The translations under genes were made by a program, and so were the position numbers. Below the pieces are notes generated by a model. The model saw only the letters and a list, made by a program, of their open reading frames with translations. It was not told where the DNA came from and made no database searches. Shown here one piece after another: positions 31,391-38,452 of a stretch of DNA of 41,697 nucleotides. Source of the DNA: Phycisphaerales bacterium (GTDB lineage: Bacteria > Planctomycetota > Phycisphaerae > Phycisphaerales > UBA1924); assembly GCA_029260515.1 (NCBI GenBank), contig JAJDDC010000052.1, forward strand, positions 1-41,697, read 5' to 3'. Each line of letters opens with the position of its first letter. Position 1 is the stretch's first letter.

Positions 31391-31504
31391 ATGAACCCCG
31401 ACCCAAAGCGAAACTTCACCGAAGAAAGACAAGCCCGCAAAGAGGCGCCGAAATGTAAAGTAATGAATTGTAGACTAAACGCTTTAGATGTGATAAAGAA
31501 ATAA
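31391..31504 (+). pseudogene. Chimeric 37-codon fragment of the downstream HNH gene
   Basis: The first 57 bp match the start of the HNH gene at 32494 at 54 of 57 positions (MNPDPKRNFTEERQARKEA versus MKPDPKRNFTEERKARKEA). The last 18 bp, TGTGATAAAGAAATAACA (31489-31506), are identical to the end of the gene at 30171-30506 (30491-30508). It appears to be a recombination scar joining the start of one gene to the end of another. Confidence 0.7.
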
Positions 31505-31505
31505 C

Positions 31506-31673
31506 ATGAAAGTATATCGGGTTATAACAGGTAAAGGTAGGGGATCAGATGTATATATTTTTGCTAAAAATACACAAGAGGCAAAAGATAAATACGGGAA
31601 GCCATGTAGGCCGCTTAGAACATCATGCAACTATAGGAGCATATTTTTTGAAACACAAAATGTAATAAGATGA
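31506..31673 (+). CDS. Small unknown basic protein
   Basis: 55 aa (MKVYRVITGKGRGSDVYIFA...), beta-rich N terminus, two cysteines. It starts 1 bp after the scar ORF and overlaps the PP-loop gene by ATGA, so it is probably translated with it. No family recognised. Confidence 0.5.
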   Translation: MKVYRVITGKGRGSDVYIFAKNTQEAKDKYGKPCRPLRTSCNYRSIFFETQNVIR

Positions 31674-32497
31674 TTATTTGTTGGTGGTCTGGTGGTGTGG
31701 CGTCTGCCGTAGCTTGTTATATCGCTATTGAAACATGGGGGTTAGATGAATGCAGGCTAATAATGATTGATACTAAAAATGAAGACGAGGATACATATAG
31801 ATTTAAAAAAGATTGTGAACGGTGGTATGGTAAAAATATAGAAACTATTTCAGCCATAGGGGATGGTAAAAAATACGCAAACATAGAGGATGTTTGGTAT
31901 CAATACGGTAGTTTGGATGTCGCCACAGGTGCAATATGTAGTAGTGAACTAAAACGACAAGTTAGGCTAGATTTTCAGAGAAAAAATAAATTCACATATC
32001 AGGTGTTTGGGTTTGATTTTAATAAAAGAGAGGCCAATAGAGCGTTGAATATAAAAAAGAACTATCCATATTCTAAACCAATATTTCCACTTTGGATGTT
32101 TGGGTATACGAAAAAAGATTGTGTAAAAATAATTAACAATAAAGGTATCGAAATACCAGATGCGTACAAAAACGGATTTTCGAATAACAACTGTATAAAA
32201 ACAGGATGCGTGCAGGGCGGAATAGGATATTGGCAACTTTATAAAAGAATATTTCCAAAAAAGTTTAACAATATGGCAAGGCGCGAACATGAAATAACAG
32301 ACCAAGAAGGAAAGCCAGTAACAGTATGTAAAGACCAGAGCAACAAGGCTATCGAATCAGGTTTATTTAACGTATTCCTATTACCTCATCCTGATTATCC
32401 AACACATAAAGATTTATCTAGCATGAAAGGAAGAAAGCCAGAGTCTTTGGTAGAATGTAGTGGTTTTTGCACCGAACCGATAAATAATATAAAATGA
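31670..32497 (+). CDS. PP-loop protein, PAPS-reductase-like (adenine nucleotide alpha hydrolase)
   Basis: 275 aa. The PP-loop SGGVAS (7-12) binds ATP and activates by adenylation; D34 follows in the second strand (IMIDTKNEDE). ICSSELKR (C90) and the later cysteines C175, C180, C263 and C267 suggest an iron-sulfur cluster, as in DndC- and CysH-related proteins. Phage members are common but mostly uncharacterised; roles in sulfur or nucleotide modification are possible. No DndB/D/E partners lie nearby. It overlaps both neighbours by ATGA and lies in a cassette bounded by repeats. Confidence 0.75.
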   Translation: MIICWWSGGVASAVACYIAIETWGLDECRLIMIDTKNEDEDTYRFKKDCERWYGKNIETISAIGDGKKYANIEDVWYQYGSLDVATGAICSSELKRQVRLDFQRKNKFTYQVFGFDFNKREANRALNIKKNYPYSKPIFPLWMFGYTKKDCVKIINNKGIEIPDAYKNGFSNNNCIKTGCVQGGIGYWQLYKRIFPKKFNNMARREHEITDQEGKPVTVCKDQSNKAIESGLFNVFLLPHPDYPTHKDLSSMKGRKPESLVECSGFCTEPINNIK

Positions 32498-32910
32498 AAC
32501 CCGACCCAAAGCGAAACTTCACCGAAGAAAGGAAAGCCCGCAAAGAGGCGTCTAAGGCATTAAAGGAAAAGAATAGGCCTAAGACCCGAAGGATCGCTAA
32601 AGTGTCTAAGACGAACACATACAAGGATAGCACAGGCAAATCCTGGACAAGTTCACAGATAGAAAGGAAGATACGAGATGCGAAGGAGAAAAAGAACTTA
32701 GATTCTGATGGATCTTGTGAAAATTGCAAGCGTAATGGATTAAGGATAGACAAGTCACATATAATATCTATCCTGTATGCAAAAAATAACCATATGACAG
32801 AATTATGCTGGGATATAAAGAATTTGCAAGATTTATGTAGAAACTGTCATTTGGATTTGGAAACATTTAACGCACAAGAAAGATTATCAATTTATAAAAG
32901 TCAAACATGA
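32494..32910 (+). CDS. HNH endonuclease family protein
   Basis: 138 aa. A basic N-terminal half (EERKARKEASKALKEKNRP) is followed by a zinc-bound HNH core: C75/C78 (CENC), D86-H89 (DKSHI), N110 (KNLQDL) and C115/C118/H119 (CRNCH). The usual glycine-rich segment is shortened. Probably a nicking or homing-type nuclease. Its first 57 bp are duplicated at 31391. Confidence 0.8.
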   Translation: MKPDPKRNFTEERKARKEASKALKEKNRPKTRRIAKVSKTNTYKDSTGKSWTSSQIERKIRDAKEKKNLDSDGSCENCKRNGLRIDKSHIISILYAKNNHMTELCWDIKNLQDLCRNCHLDLETFNAQERLSIYKSQT

Positions 32911-33050
32911 AAGAATATTTGCTTTACCTTATTCCGACAATTGGTCTTCCTTTGGCCCTTTATTTAAGCGTCAGAATAGATCTCTACTTTAGAGAGAAAG
33001 AGCGCAAAAAAACTATGTATAACATGTATAATTTTTGGGATGATGATTAA
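32907..33050 (+). CDS. Small single-pass membrane protein
   Basis: 47 aa: a transmembrane helix (about 4-22, YLLYLIPTIGLPLALYL), then a charged and aromatic tail ending WDDD. The start overlaps the HNH stop by ATGA. No family recognised. Confidence 0.55.
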   Translation: MKEYLLYLIPTIGLPLALYLSVRIDLYFREKERKKTMYNMYNFWDDD

Positions 33051-33068
33051 TAAAACAGCTATAAGACA

Positions 33069-33374
33069 ATGAAACTTAAACCTAAAGGACACATACAAGT
33101 AATATGCCTTACTTTTGGAAGGAAGTTTGAAAAGGAATTTCAGTTTTTGACAAATCGTAAATTTAGATTCGATTGGGCATTTCCTGAACATTGGTTAGCT
33201 ATTGAATATGAGGGATTAATATCTAATAAATCGAGACATACAACGATAAAAGGATTTAGTAAAGATTGCGAAAAGTATAACTTAGCTCAACTTGAAGGAT
33301 GGACAGTATTGAGATATACGGCCCTTAATTACCTGGATATAAAGAAAGATTTAGAAACCTATTTTTCAATATAA
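33069..33374 (+). CDS. Putative PD-(D/E)XK-like nuclease
   Basis: 101 aa. FRFDWAFPEHWLAIEYEG carries D35, E46 and E48 in the spacing of VSR/DUF559-like nucleases. KGFSKDCEKYNLAQLEGW and TVLRYT continue that pattern. It may act as a junction resolvase or restriction-like enzyme in the replication module; no resolvase is seen elsewhere. The start region is copied at 31123-31145. Confidence 0.7.
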   Translation: MKLKPKGHIQVICLTFGRKFEKEFQFLTNRKFRFDWAFPEHWLAIEYEGLISNKSRHTTIKGFSKDCEKYNLAQLEGWTVLRYTALNYLDIKKDLETYFSI

Positions 33375-33384
33375 ACAAAGTGAA

Positions 33385-33576
33385 ATGAAACTAAAACCAC
33401 GAGACTTAATAATCATTAATAAAATGATAAAAGGGGACACCTATTCCGAGATAGGAAAACAGATCGGAATACACCGTAGGACTGTTATACAGTCTATTAA
33501 TAGAATGAAGATCATAAATGGTATTGATACTAATTATGAGCTTGTAGTCATGGCAGCTAAAGAGGATGTGATATGA
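33385..33576 (+). CDS. Small helix-turn-helix protein
   Basis: 63 aa. HTH at about 20-41 (YSEIGKQIGIHRRTVIQSIN), of the kind found in sigma/LuxR-type C-terminal domains. It opens MKLKPRD, like the MKLKPK of the nuclease before it. It overlaps the methyltransferase by ATGA, so it may regulate or guide that gene (inference). Confidence 0.65.
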   Translation: MKLKPRDLIIINKMIKGDTYSEIGKQIGIHRRTVIQSINRMKIINGIDTNYELVVMAAKEDVI

Positions 33577-34238
33577 GAAAAGAACTACCCGACTATTTAG
33601 ATTTAAGATTGTGCGATAATATGGATTTGATGAAAGAATATGAGGACGGGTGGTTTGATTTGGGGATAGTAGATCCGCCGTATGGGGGTGGACAGCACTT
33701 TAATTTTAGGTTTGGCGTAGGGGATTCGGTATATGTGAATCGTAGACCGAAGCCCAAATATTTCAAAGAACTTTTCAGGCTAAGCAAAAATAGAATTATT
33801 TGGGGTGGGAATTATTTCACAAAAGATTTACCAGAAAATAGATGCTGGATTTCTTGGTCAAAAAATCAACCTTGTGGAAGCTTTTCTGGATTTGAATTGG
33901 CATGGACAAGTTTTGATGAAGTTAGCAAAGAGATAAGGTTGGATAGCTATGGATTTAATCATGCGGATAAAAGGCATTTTGGAACCCAAACTATTCACCC
34001 AACCCAAAAACCAGTAGCCCTATACAAATGGCTATTAAAGAACTACGCCAAGCCTGGAGACAAGATCCTGGACACTCATTTAGGCAGCATGAGCATAGCA
34101 ATAGCGGTACACGAAATGAATGAGGTTGAAGGAATGAATCTGACTTTGGTAGGATGCGAACTTGACGAAGACTATTATCGAGATGGGATAAAGAGGGTAT
34201 TACGTGCTACTTCGCAGACAAAACTTAACCTAAGATGA
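33573..34238 (+). CDS. DNA methyltransferase (N6-adenine or N4-cytosine)
   Basis: 221 aa. Catalytic motif DPPYGGG (34-40), FKELFRLSKNRIIWGGNYF, and a C-terminal HPTQKPVAL (142-150) with DTHLGSMSIAIA (167-178), the phage variant of the SAM-binding motif. Motif order fits the beta class. No cognate restriction enzyme is adjacent, so protection of phage DNA from host restriction is the likely role. Confidence 0.88.
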   Translation: MRKELPDYLDLRLCDNMDLMKEYEDGWFDLGIVDPPYGGGQHFNFRFGVGDSVYVNRRPKPKYFKELFRLSKNRIIWGGNYFTKDLPENRCWISWSKNQPCGSFSGFELAWTSFDEVSKEIRLDSYGFNHADKRHFGTQTIHPTQKPVALYKWLLKNYAKPGDKILDTHLGSMSIAIAVHEMNEVEGMNLTLVGCELDEDYYRDGIKRVLRATSQTKLNLR

Positions 34239-34504
34239 AAAAAGCCACATCCCTACTAAAGGCCAAGAACATAGCCTACCTTGAAAAAGAAGGTGTGATA
34301 TTCATCTTCGAGCATATAAGCGACGAGATGAAAGGGTATTACGTAGGTGTTGCTATGTCTCTTAGACACAAATATATCCACCTTATGAGGGTTTTATTGC
34401 GTAAACAGTGGAATGTACGTCTTTTTGAAAATGAAGATGGTATGTGTCGGTTTATCAAGGATCAGCTTATCCCGAACTTATTAGATGTAAAAGAAATTTA
34501 TTGA
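34235..34504 (+). CDS. Small unknown protein after the methyltransferase
   Basis: 89 aa, mixed charge, helical C-terminal half (DGMCRFIKDQLIPNLLDVKE). It overlaps the methyltransferase by ATGA. No family recognised. Confidence 0.55.
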   Translation: MKKATSLLKAKNIAYLEKEGVIFIFEHISDEMKGYYVGVAMSLRHKYIHLMRVLLRKQWNVRLFENEDGMCRFIKDQLIPNLLDVKEIY

Positions 34505-34532
34505 TATTATTTGCATATGTACGGTAAGTTTT
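34501..34532 (+). promoter_or_regulatory. Candidate promoter for the replication initiator operon
   Basis: TTG (34501-34503), a 21-bp spacer, then TAAGTTTT (34525-34532), close to TTTG-N19-21-TAnnTTTG. Predicted start about 34536, leaving a leader of roughly 27 nt before the ribbon-helix-helix gene. Confidence 0.45.
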
Positions 34533-34562
34533 GTACTTATGTATTGTATAAAACAACGATTA

Positions 34563-34718
34563 ATGAAAAAACAAGGTTATACGAGAAAACAAATAGACCT
34601 TCCAGACGACATTAAAATCAAGCTCCATATTATGGCTATTAAGAGCGGTAAGGATCTTAAAAACTACATTCAGGGTATATTAATCGAACATGCAGGGCGA
34701 AGTGAAAAAGAGAAGTAA
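34563..34718 (+). CDS. Ribbon-helix-helix DNA-binding protein
   Basis: 51 aa. RKQIDLPDDIKIKLHIMAIK then SGKDLKNYIQGILIEH is a typical Arc/CopG ribbon-helix-helix: one strand and two helices. The stop overlaps the start of the initiator gene (TAATG), so it likely regulates this operon, as small RHH proteins often do. Not seen in simple long-ORF searches because of its size. Confidence 0.65.
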   Translation: MKKQGYTRKQIDLPDDIKIKLHIMAIKSGKDLKNYIQGILIEHAGRSEKEK

Positions 34719-35602
34719 TGGCTAAGAGAATGATCGATTCTGACATCTTCAAAAAGGGCTTTGTAAAGTCTTTAGAAGCCCCTTATAAATTGCTATGGAT
34801 ATACATTCTTACTGACTGTAATCATGCCGGGATATGGGAGGTTGAATTGGATGTTGCTTGTCTTCGTTTAGGGATCGAAATTGAAGAAAAAAACGCCCTG
34901 CAAATTTTCGAAAAAAAGATACAAATAATAGATTCTGATAAGTGGTTTTTACCGTCATTTATTTCCTTCCAATATGGCGAATTAAACGAAAAAAATAGGG
35001 TTCATAATTCAGTTTTACAAATTTTAAGAAAATACAAAATAAGGCCCTTAGAAGCCCCATTAGAAGGGGCTAAGGATAAAGACAAGGATAAAGAGAAAGA
35101 TAAAGACAAGGATAAAGGGGGTCTGGGGGAAAATTTCAAAGATGGAATAATTGGAGATTTTGAGACTCCAGAATATGAGTCAGAACCAGAAAGACCAACC
35201 GACGAAAAAATAGCCACATTTAACGCAATAGGCCAAATGAAAATGTACCATACAGGACCAAAGAAAGGATATGTCTGGAATAAATGGGATTGGGATCATG
35301 CAAAACAATTATCAGAACAAATAAAAACTTCATTCAGAACGGAACATAACAGAGACCCAACCGAGGAAGAAATATTTGAAGGCTTTATGATTTTAGTTAA
35401 TTCTGGTCATTTTCAAGTAGTCAATAATTATTCAATATCAACTTTAAATTCGTATTACACGGCGATCACAACGAGCATAAAAAATGGATCAAATGGAAGT
35501 AGTAAAAAGCCAACAAAAAGAGAACAGCTTATCGAAGCAACAAAAGATCTGCGACCTGGACAACGTGCTCGAGATGCACGAAACATGCAAAAGTTTTCAT
35601 GA
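34718..35602 (+). CDS. DnaD-like replication initiator / replisome organiser
   Basis: 294 aa. The N-terminal domain (residues 1-110: MIDSDIFKKGFVKSLEAPYK, LLWIYILTDCNHAGIWE) is a winged-helix type common in phage replication initiators. A KDKDKDKEKDKDKDK linker (119-133) leads to a C-terminal domain with WDHAKQLSEQI and a Lys/Ser-rich tail. It should bind the origin, perhaps inside this gene, and load the host helicase. No phage helicase or polymerase is seen. Confidence 0.7.
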   Translation: MAKRMIDSDIFKKGFVKSLEAPYKLLWIYILTDCNHAGIWEVELDVACLRLGIEIEEKNALQIFEKKIQIIDSDKWFLPSFISFQYGELNEKNRVHNSVLQILRKYKIRPLEAPLEGAKDKDKDKEKDKDKDKGGLGENFKDGIIGDFETPEYESEPERPTDEKIATFNAIGQMKMYHTGPKKGYVWNKWDWDHAKQLSEQIKTSFRTEHNRDPTEEEIFEGFMILVNSGHFQVVNNYSISTLNSYYTAITTSIKNGSNGSSKKPTKREQLIEATKDLRPGQRARDARNMQKFS

Positions 35603-36185
35603 TGTTGTTTTGTCAGAGGCTCCAAGATTAGACAAGTGCGATAAAACCGAAACAATTTGCACCATCGTTGATTTAGGCGTTATTTGGATACCGAGATTAG
35701 TCGCATTAGATAAACCAGTCGAAGAAACCCAATTAACAGAATGGGCAAAAGATGTGATCAAATATAAATTCCTACGATTGAATGAAATTGAGATGATGAT
35801 CAGAAGTATCTGCCAACAAGAAATTTACGGGCGTATTGACTACCCTGTATTAAGCCAAGGAACGCTAAAGTACATTGATGAAAGGCGCAAAGGTTTAGAG
35901 GTCGAATATCGCAGAATAGATCAGGAGCAAAACAGGCTTATGAGGGACCAATACGAACTAAAGGCGGTCCCATCGGATAATAAAATTGACTGGGATGAAA
36001 TAACAGCACGGCACGAAAAAGAAAAAACCGATATTTTGATAAAGTTGAATCGGAAACGATCAGAAGAAAGGAAAGCGAAGGATTTAAAGTTCAAAGAAGA
36101 CAAATTGAACATTCAAAAGATGGTATTATTTGTATCATTCATGCAGGTATTTTTGCCTGATATATTACCAGAATATAAGATCTAA
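35484..36185 (+). CDS. Replication-associated unknown protein
   Basis: 233 aa if started at 35484, overlapping the initiator gene by 119 bp in another frame; an ATG at 35574 would cut the overlap to 29 bp (203 aa). The centre (KYKFLRLNEIEMMIRSICQQ...YGRIDYPVLSQGTLKYIDERR) is helical, and the C terminus is a charged coiled coil. Position suggests a helicase-loader-type partner, but no Walker motif is present, so DnaC is unlikely. Confidence 0.6.
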   Translation: MDQMEVVKSQQKENSLSKQQKICDLDNVLEMHETCKSFHDVVLSEAPRLDKCDKTETICTIVDLGVIWIPRLVALDKPVEETQLTEWAKDVIKYKFLRLNEIEMMIRSICQQEIYGRIDYPVLSQGTLKYIDERRKGLEVEYRRIDQEQNRLMRDQYELKAVPSDNKIDWDEITARHEKEKTDILIKLNRKRSEERKAKDLKFKEDKLNIQKMVLFVSFMQVFLPDILPEYKI

Positions 36186-36225
36186 CATAGAAGAAACACA
36201 TTTTTAATCCGTAGCTTAACAAGAA

Positions 36226-36552
36226 ATGAAAATGAAGAAACAATTAGAAATAAGATCAATTTCAGCTTATATAATACTGACATTTATTAGCAAGAACCAA
36301 GGTTGTTATATCCCCGATATAATAAATTATTTTAATAGCATTGGTTTTGAATTTAGCCCATCCAGCGCAAAAAATATTTTAAATAATTATACAAAAAAAG
36401 GGGTTTTACGGAAAGAGGTTGAAATAAACGAAAAATACGGTACTAAAGAAAAAGATTACAGATTACCACAAAGAAATAAGTATTATTATATAGATGGACA
36501 GATAAATCTTGATGTGTACAGGGATGCATTGAGAAAAGTAATTAATTCGTAA
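36226..36552 (+). CDS. Winged-helix-like protein
   Basis: 108 aa (106 from the second ATG at 36232). Residues about 24-60 (GCYIPDIINYFNSIGFEFS, then AKNILNNYTKKGVLRKE) and the following KDYRL resemble a winged helix with a recognition helix and wing. Probably a DNA-binding regulator. Confidence 0.55.
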   Translation: MKMKKQLEIRSISAYIILTFISKNQGCYIPDIINYFNSIGFEFSPSSAKNILNNYTKKGVLRKEVEINEKYGTKEKDYRLPQRNKYYYIDGQINLDVYRDALRKVINS

Positions 36553-36562
36553 CTAATGACCA

Positions 36563-36652
36563 ATGAACTACCTAACACCGGAAACAATCCTTTTAGCAAT
36601 ATCCCTTCTTTTGGTGGGGGTGCATTATTTGACTAAAATTAAACGAAAGTGA
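36563..36652 (+). CDS. Tiny membrane protein
   Basis: 29 aa with one hydrophobic helix (TILLAISLLLVGVHYL) and a basic end. An alternative ORF in another frame (36556-36636, MTNELPNTGNNPFSNIP...) starts 7 bp earlier, so which is used is uncertain. Confidence 0.4.
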   Translation: MNYLTPETILLAISLLLVGVHYLTKIKRK

Positions 36653-36654
36653 TT

Positions 36655-37173
36655 ATGGCATTAAGAAGAATTGTTCCAACGTGTTACCATTGCGGCGAAG
36701 AAATAGCGAAAGCGGTGTATAAAGACCAAAGTAAAATTCCATCACTAATGAGGGTAATCGGAGACAACTTTCTTAGGTGGGATTATATTTCTCATAAGTG
36801 TAAAAAGTACGAATCTACCAAAAGTAAATACCATAAGTTTGTTAAAAACAAAGAAACAATGACAGGAATTGAATTAATCGCCAAAGAGCGAAAGGAACAA
36901 ATCGAAAAGCACGGAAGAACTATTTTGAGCGACATTAGGAATAATAGCAAATCACAGCTTATAATTGCCGCTATTAACTTAATTGACGTGAGACATTCTA
37001 GGAAAGCCAGAATAGAAAATAGGCCTAAGTCTTGGTTTATTCCTTTATGGTCAAAAATGTGCTCAAAAACGCCAAAAGAACGATTAATTATTGCGGGTGC
37101 ATTGATAGCTGCCGAAATTGATAGATTAGAGGCAATAGATACTGAGTTAGCAGGCGAAGATTTGATTATTTAA
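36655..37173 (+). CDS. Zinc-ribbon fused to a conserved phage helical domain
   Basis: 172 aa from the ATG at 36655 (a GTG at 36649 would add two). The N-terminal 60 residues carry CYHC (C10/C13) and HKC, suggesting a zinc site. From residue 68 the sequence IELIAKERKEQIEKHGRT...AGALIAAEIDRLEA matches a helical domain common as a stand-alone phage protein. An ATG at that junction (36858) has a good leader (AAAGAAACAATG), so an internal start is possible. Function of the domain is not known. Confidence 0.65.
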   Translation: MALRRIVPTCYHCGEEIAKAVYKDQSKIPSLMRVIGDNFLRWDYISHKCKKYESTKSKYHKFVKNKETMTGIELIAKERKEQIEKHGRTILSDIRNNSKSQLIIAAINLIDVRHSRKARIENRPKSWFIPLWSKMCSKTPKERLIIAGALIAAEIDRLEAIDTELAGEDLII

Positions 37174-37189
37174 TTAAAAACAAAAAACA

Positions 37190-37450
37190 ATGGTAAACAC
37201 AACTAAAATTATTTTAGGCAATGCATCTGATGAACTAAATAAAACAGTAGGCGAATTGAGAAGCAACTTTGAGATATTAAAGTCTGCTAAACCCAAAAAA
37301 CAGAACAAATTTGAAATCGACCCGCATACCCTATGTAAAGATCATTTTAACTACGTCAAATATTCTCAAAGGGATATTGCTGAAAGGCTTTATAAAACAC
37401 AATTGCTATTGAATTCTTTAATAAAAGATCTTGAAATTTTAACAAAGTAA
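37190..37450 (+). CDS. Small helical unknown protein
   Basis: 86 aa, amphipathic helices throughout (ASDELNKTVGELRSNFEILK; DIAERLYKTQLLLNSLIKDL). No family recognised. Confidence 0.5.
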   Translation: MVNTTKIILGNASDELNKTVGELRSNFEILKSAKPKKQNKFEIDPHTLCKDHFNYVKYSQRDIAERLYKTQLLLNSLIKDLEILTK

Positions 37451-37461
37451 AACAACAAACA

Positions 37462-37689
37462 ATGACAGTCGGTGAACTAATCCAAGCTTGCGAAGAAAAT
37501 AGATATTTATTAGTCCGGGTAAATGGTCGATTGGTAGGCATTAATGGGAAAGTGGCCAAACTTAAAATTCCAAATATTGGCAAAATGGATGAAGAGTGCC
37601 ACGCAGAAAGCTATAGGCCGTGTTCCTTCAATGAATATATTTCAAAAAAGATAGGATTTATTTATATTGATAAAAACAACAAACAATGA
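37462..37689 (+). CDS. Small unknown protein
   Basis: 75 aa, beta-rich (RYLLVRVNGRLVGINGKVAK), with cysteines at 10, 46 and 54. The 18-bp start region AAAACAACAAACAATGAC recurs exactly before the next gene. No family recognised. Confidence 0.5.
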   Translation: MTVGELIQACEENRYLLVRVNGRLVGINGKVAKLKIPNIGKMDEECHAESYRPCSFNEYISKKIGFIYIDKNNKQ

Positions 37690-38195
37690 CGCGAGAACAA
37701 GCACGACAATACAAGCGCGAAATAAACGCATTTATTAACGGTGCAAGGATCCAAATACAAAATAGTTATGAACAAGGCCCGATGTTCATAGACTGTACAA
37801 ACCCTACATTCGTAGGCAAACATACTTACTATGTTATTCACCCCGAAGATGACCACAAGTACACCAAGAAAGGAAACCTAAAAAAGAAGTTCAAAAAGAA
37901 ACCCGAATTAACCCCAGGCGAACAATTGGCAAAGGTAGAGAATGGGACTTGGGTGGAGATAGAAACAGATTACGGGCATTATGTGTTTTTACAGAATGGG
38001 AACTATACAACTCTATCAAAACAAGAAGAAGGATATATTGAAATACGCCAAGGACATATACAACATGCCGTTCCTTTTGGCCTCTACGATGTCAAATCCT
38101 TCAAAATAGTAGACGAAATATATGTACTAAGAGCTTGTTTAAAACATCCAAATAAGGAATCGAGCAATGATGTTTTAATTTTAGAACACGAATAA
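37686..38195 (+). CDS. Unknown protein
   Basis: 169 aa. Lys-rich stretch (KKGNLKKKFKKKPELTPGEQ) between two mostly beta parts; the second ends in VLRACLKHPNKESSNDVLIL. Start context and overlap (ATGA) support translation. No family recognised. A 12-codon ORF (38208-38246) lies between it and the next gene. Confidence 0.5.
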   Translation: MTREQARQYKREINAFINGARIQIQNSYEQGPMFIDCTNPTFVGKHTYYVIHPEDDHKYTKKGNLKKKFKKKPELTPGEQLAKVENGTWVEIETDYGHYVFLQNGNYTTLSKQEEGYIEIRQGHIQHAVPFGLYDVKSFKIVDEIYVLRACLKHPNKESSNDVLILEHE

Positions 38196-38247
38196 GGTGA
38201 AACAGAAATGAAGATTATAGGATCAGGACCATTAACGATAATATGAA

Positions 38248-38451
38248 ATGAAAAGGAGTGATAAATTCTGGATAATTGTATTAATAATAATCATAACATG
38301 CATTATCAAATACTTTTTTATAGCGCGTTGGCACGATCCCGGCGTAAAACCGATAGCGGCTGCTATAATTGCAGGATGGGCATTGATCACATTTGGCTTT
38401 AATATTGACAGAATTAACGAATGGCTAAACAAACAAAATTGGTTAGATTAA
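38248..38451 (+). CDS. Small two-helix membrane protein
   Basis: 67 aa: hydrophobic segments at about 7-27 and 34-53, basic N terminus, acidic/Trp-rich C terminus. It precedes the HNH-kinase fusion by one base. Function unknown. Confidence 0.55.
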   Translation: MKRSDKFWIIVLIIIITCIIKYFFIARWHDPGVKPIAAAIIAGWALITFGFNIDRINEWLNKQNWLD

Positions 38452-38452
38452 T

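Noticed and set aside
31670..32497. DNA phosphorothioation (Dnd) system
   Set aside because: Only a PP-loop protein is present; no DndB, DndD, DndE or cysteine desulfurase gene is visible nearby.
35072..35116. CRISPR-like or iteron array
   Set aside because: The 6-bp tandem repeat is in frame and encodes the Lys-Asp linker; there are no spacers. No CRISPR array was noticed elsewhere.
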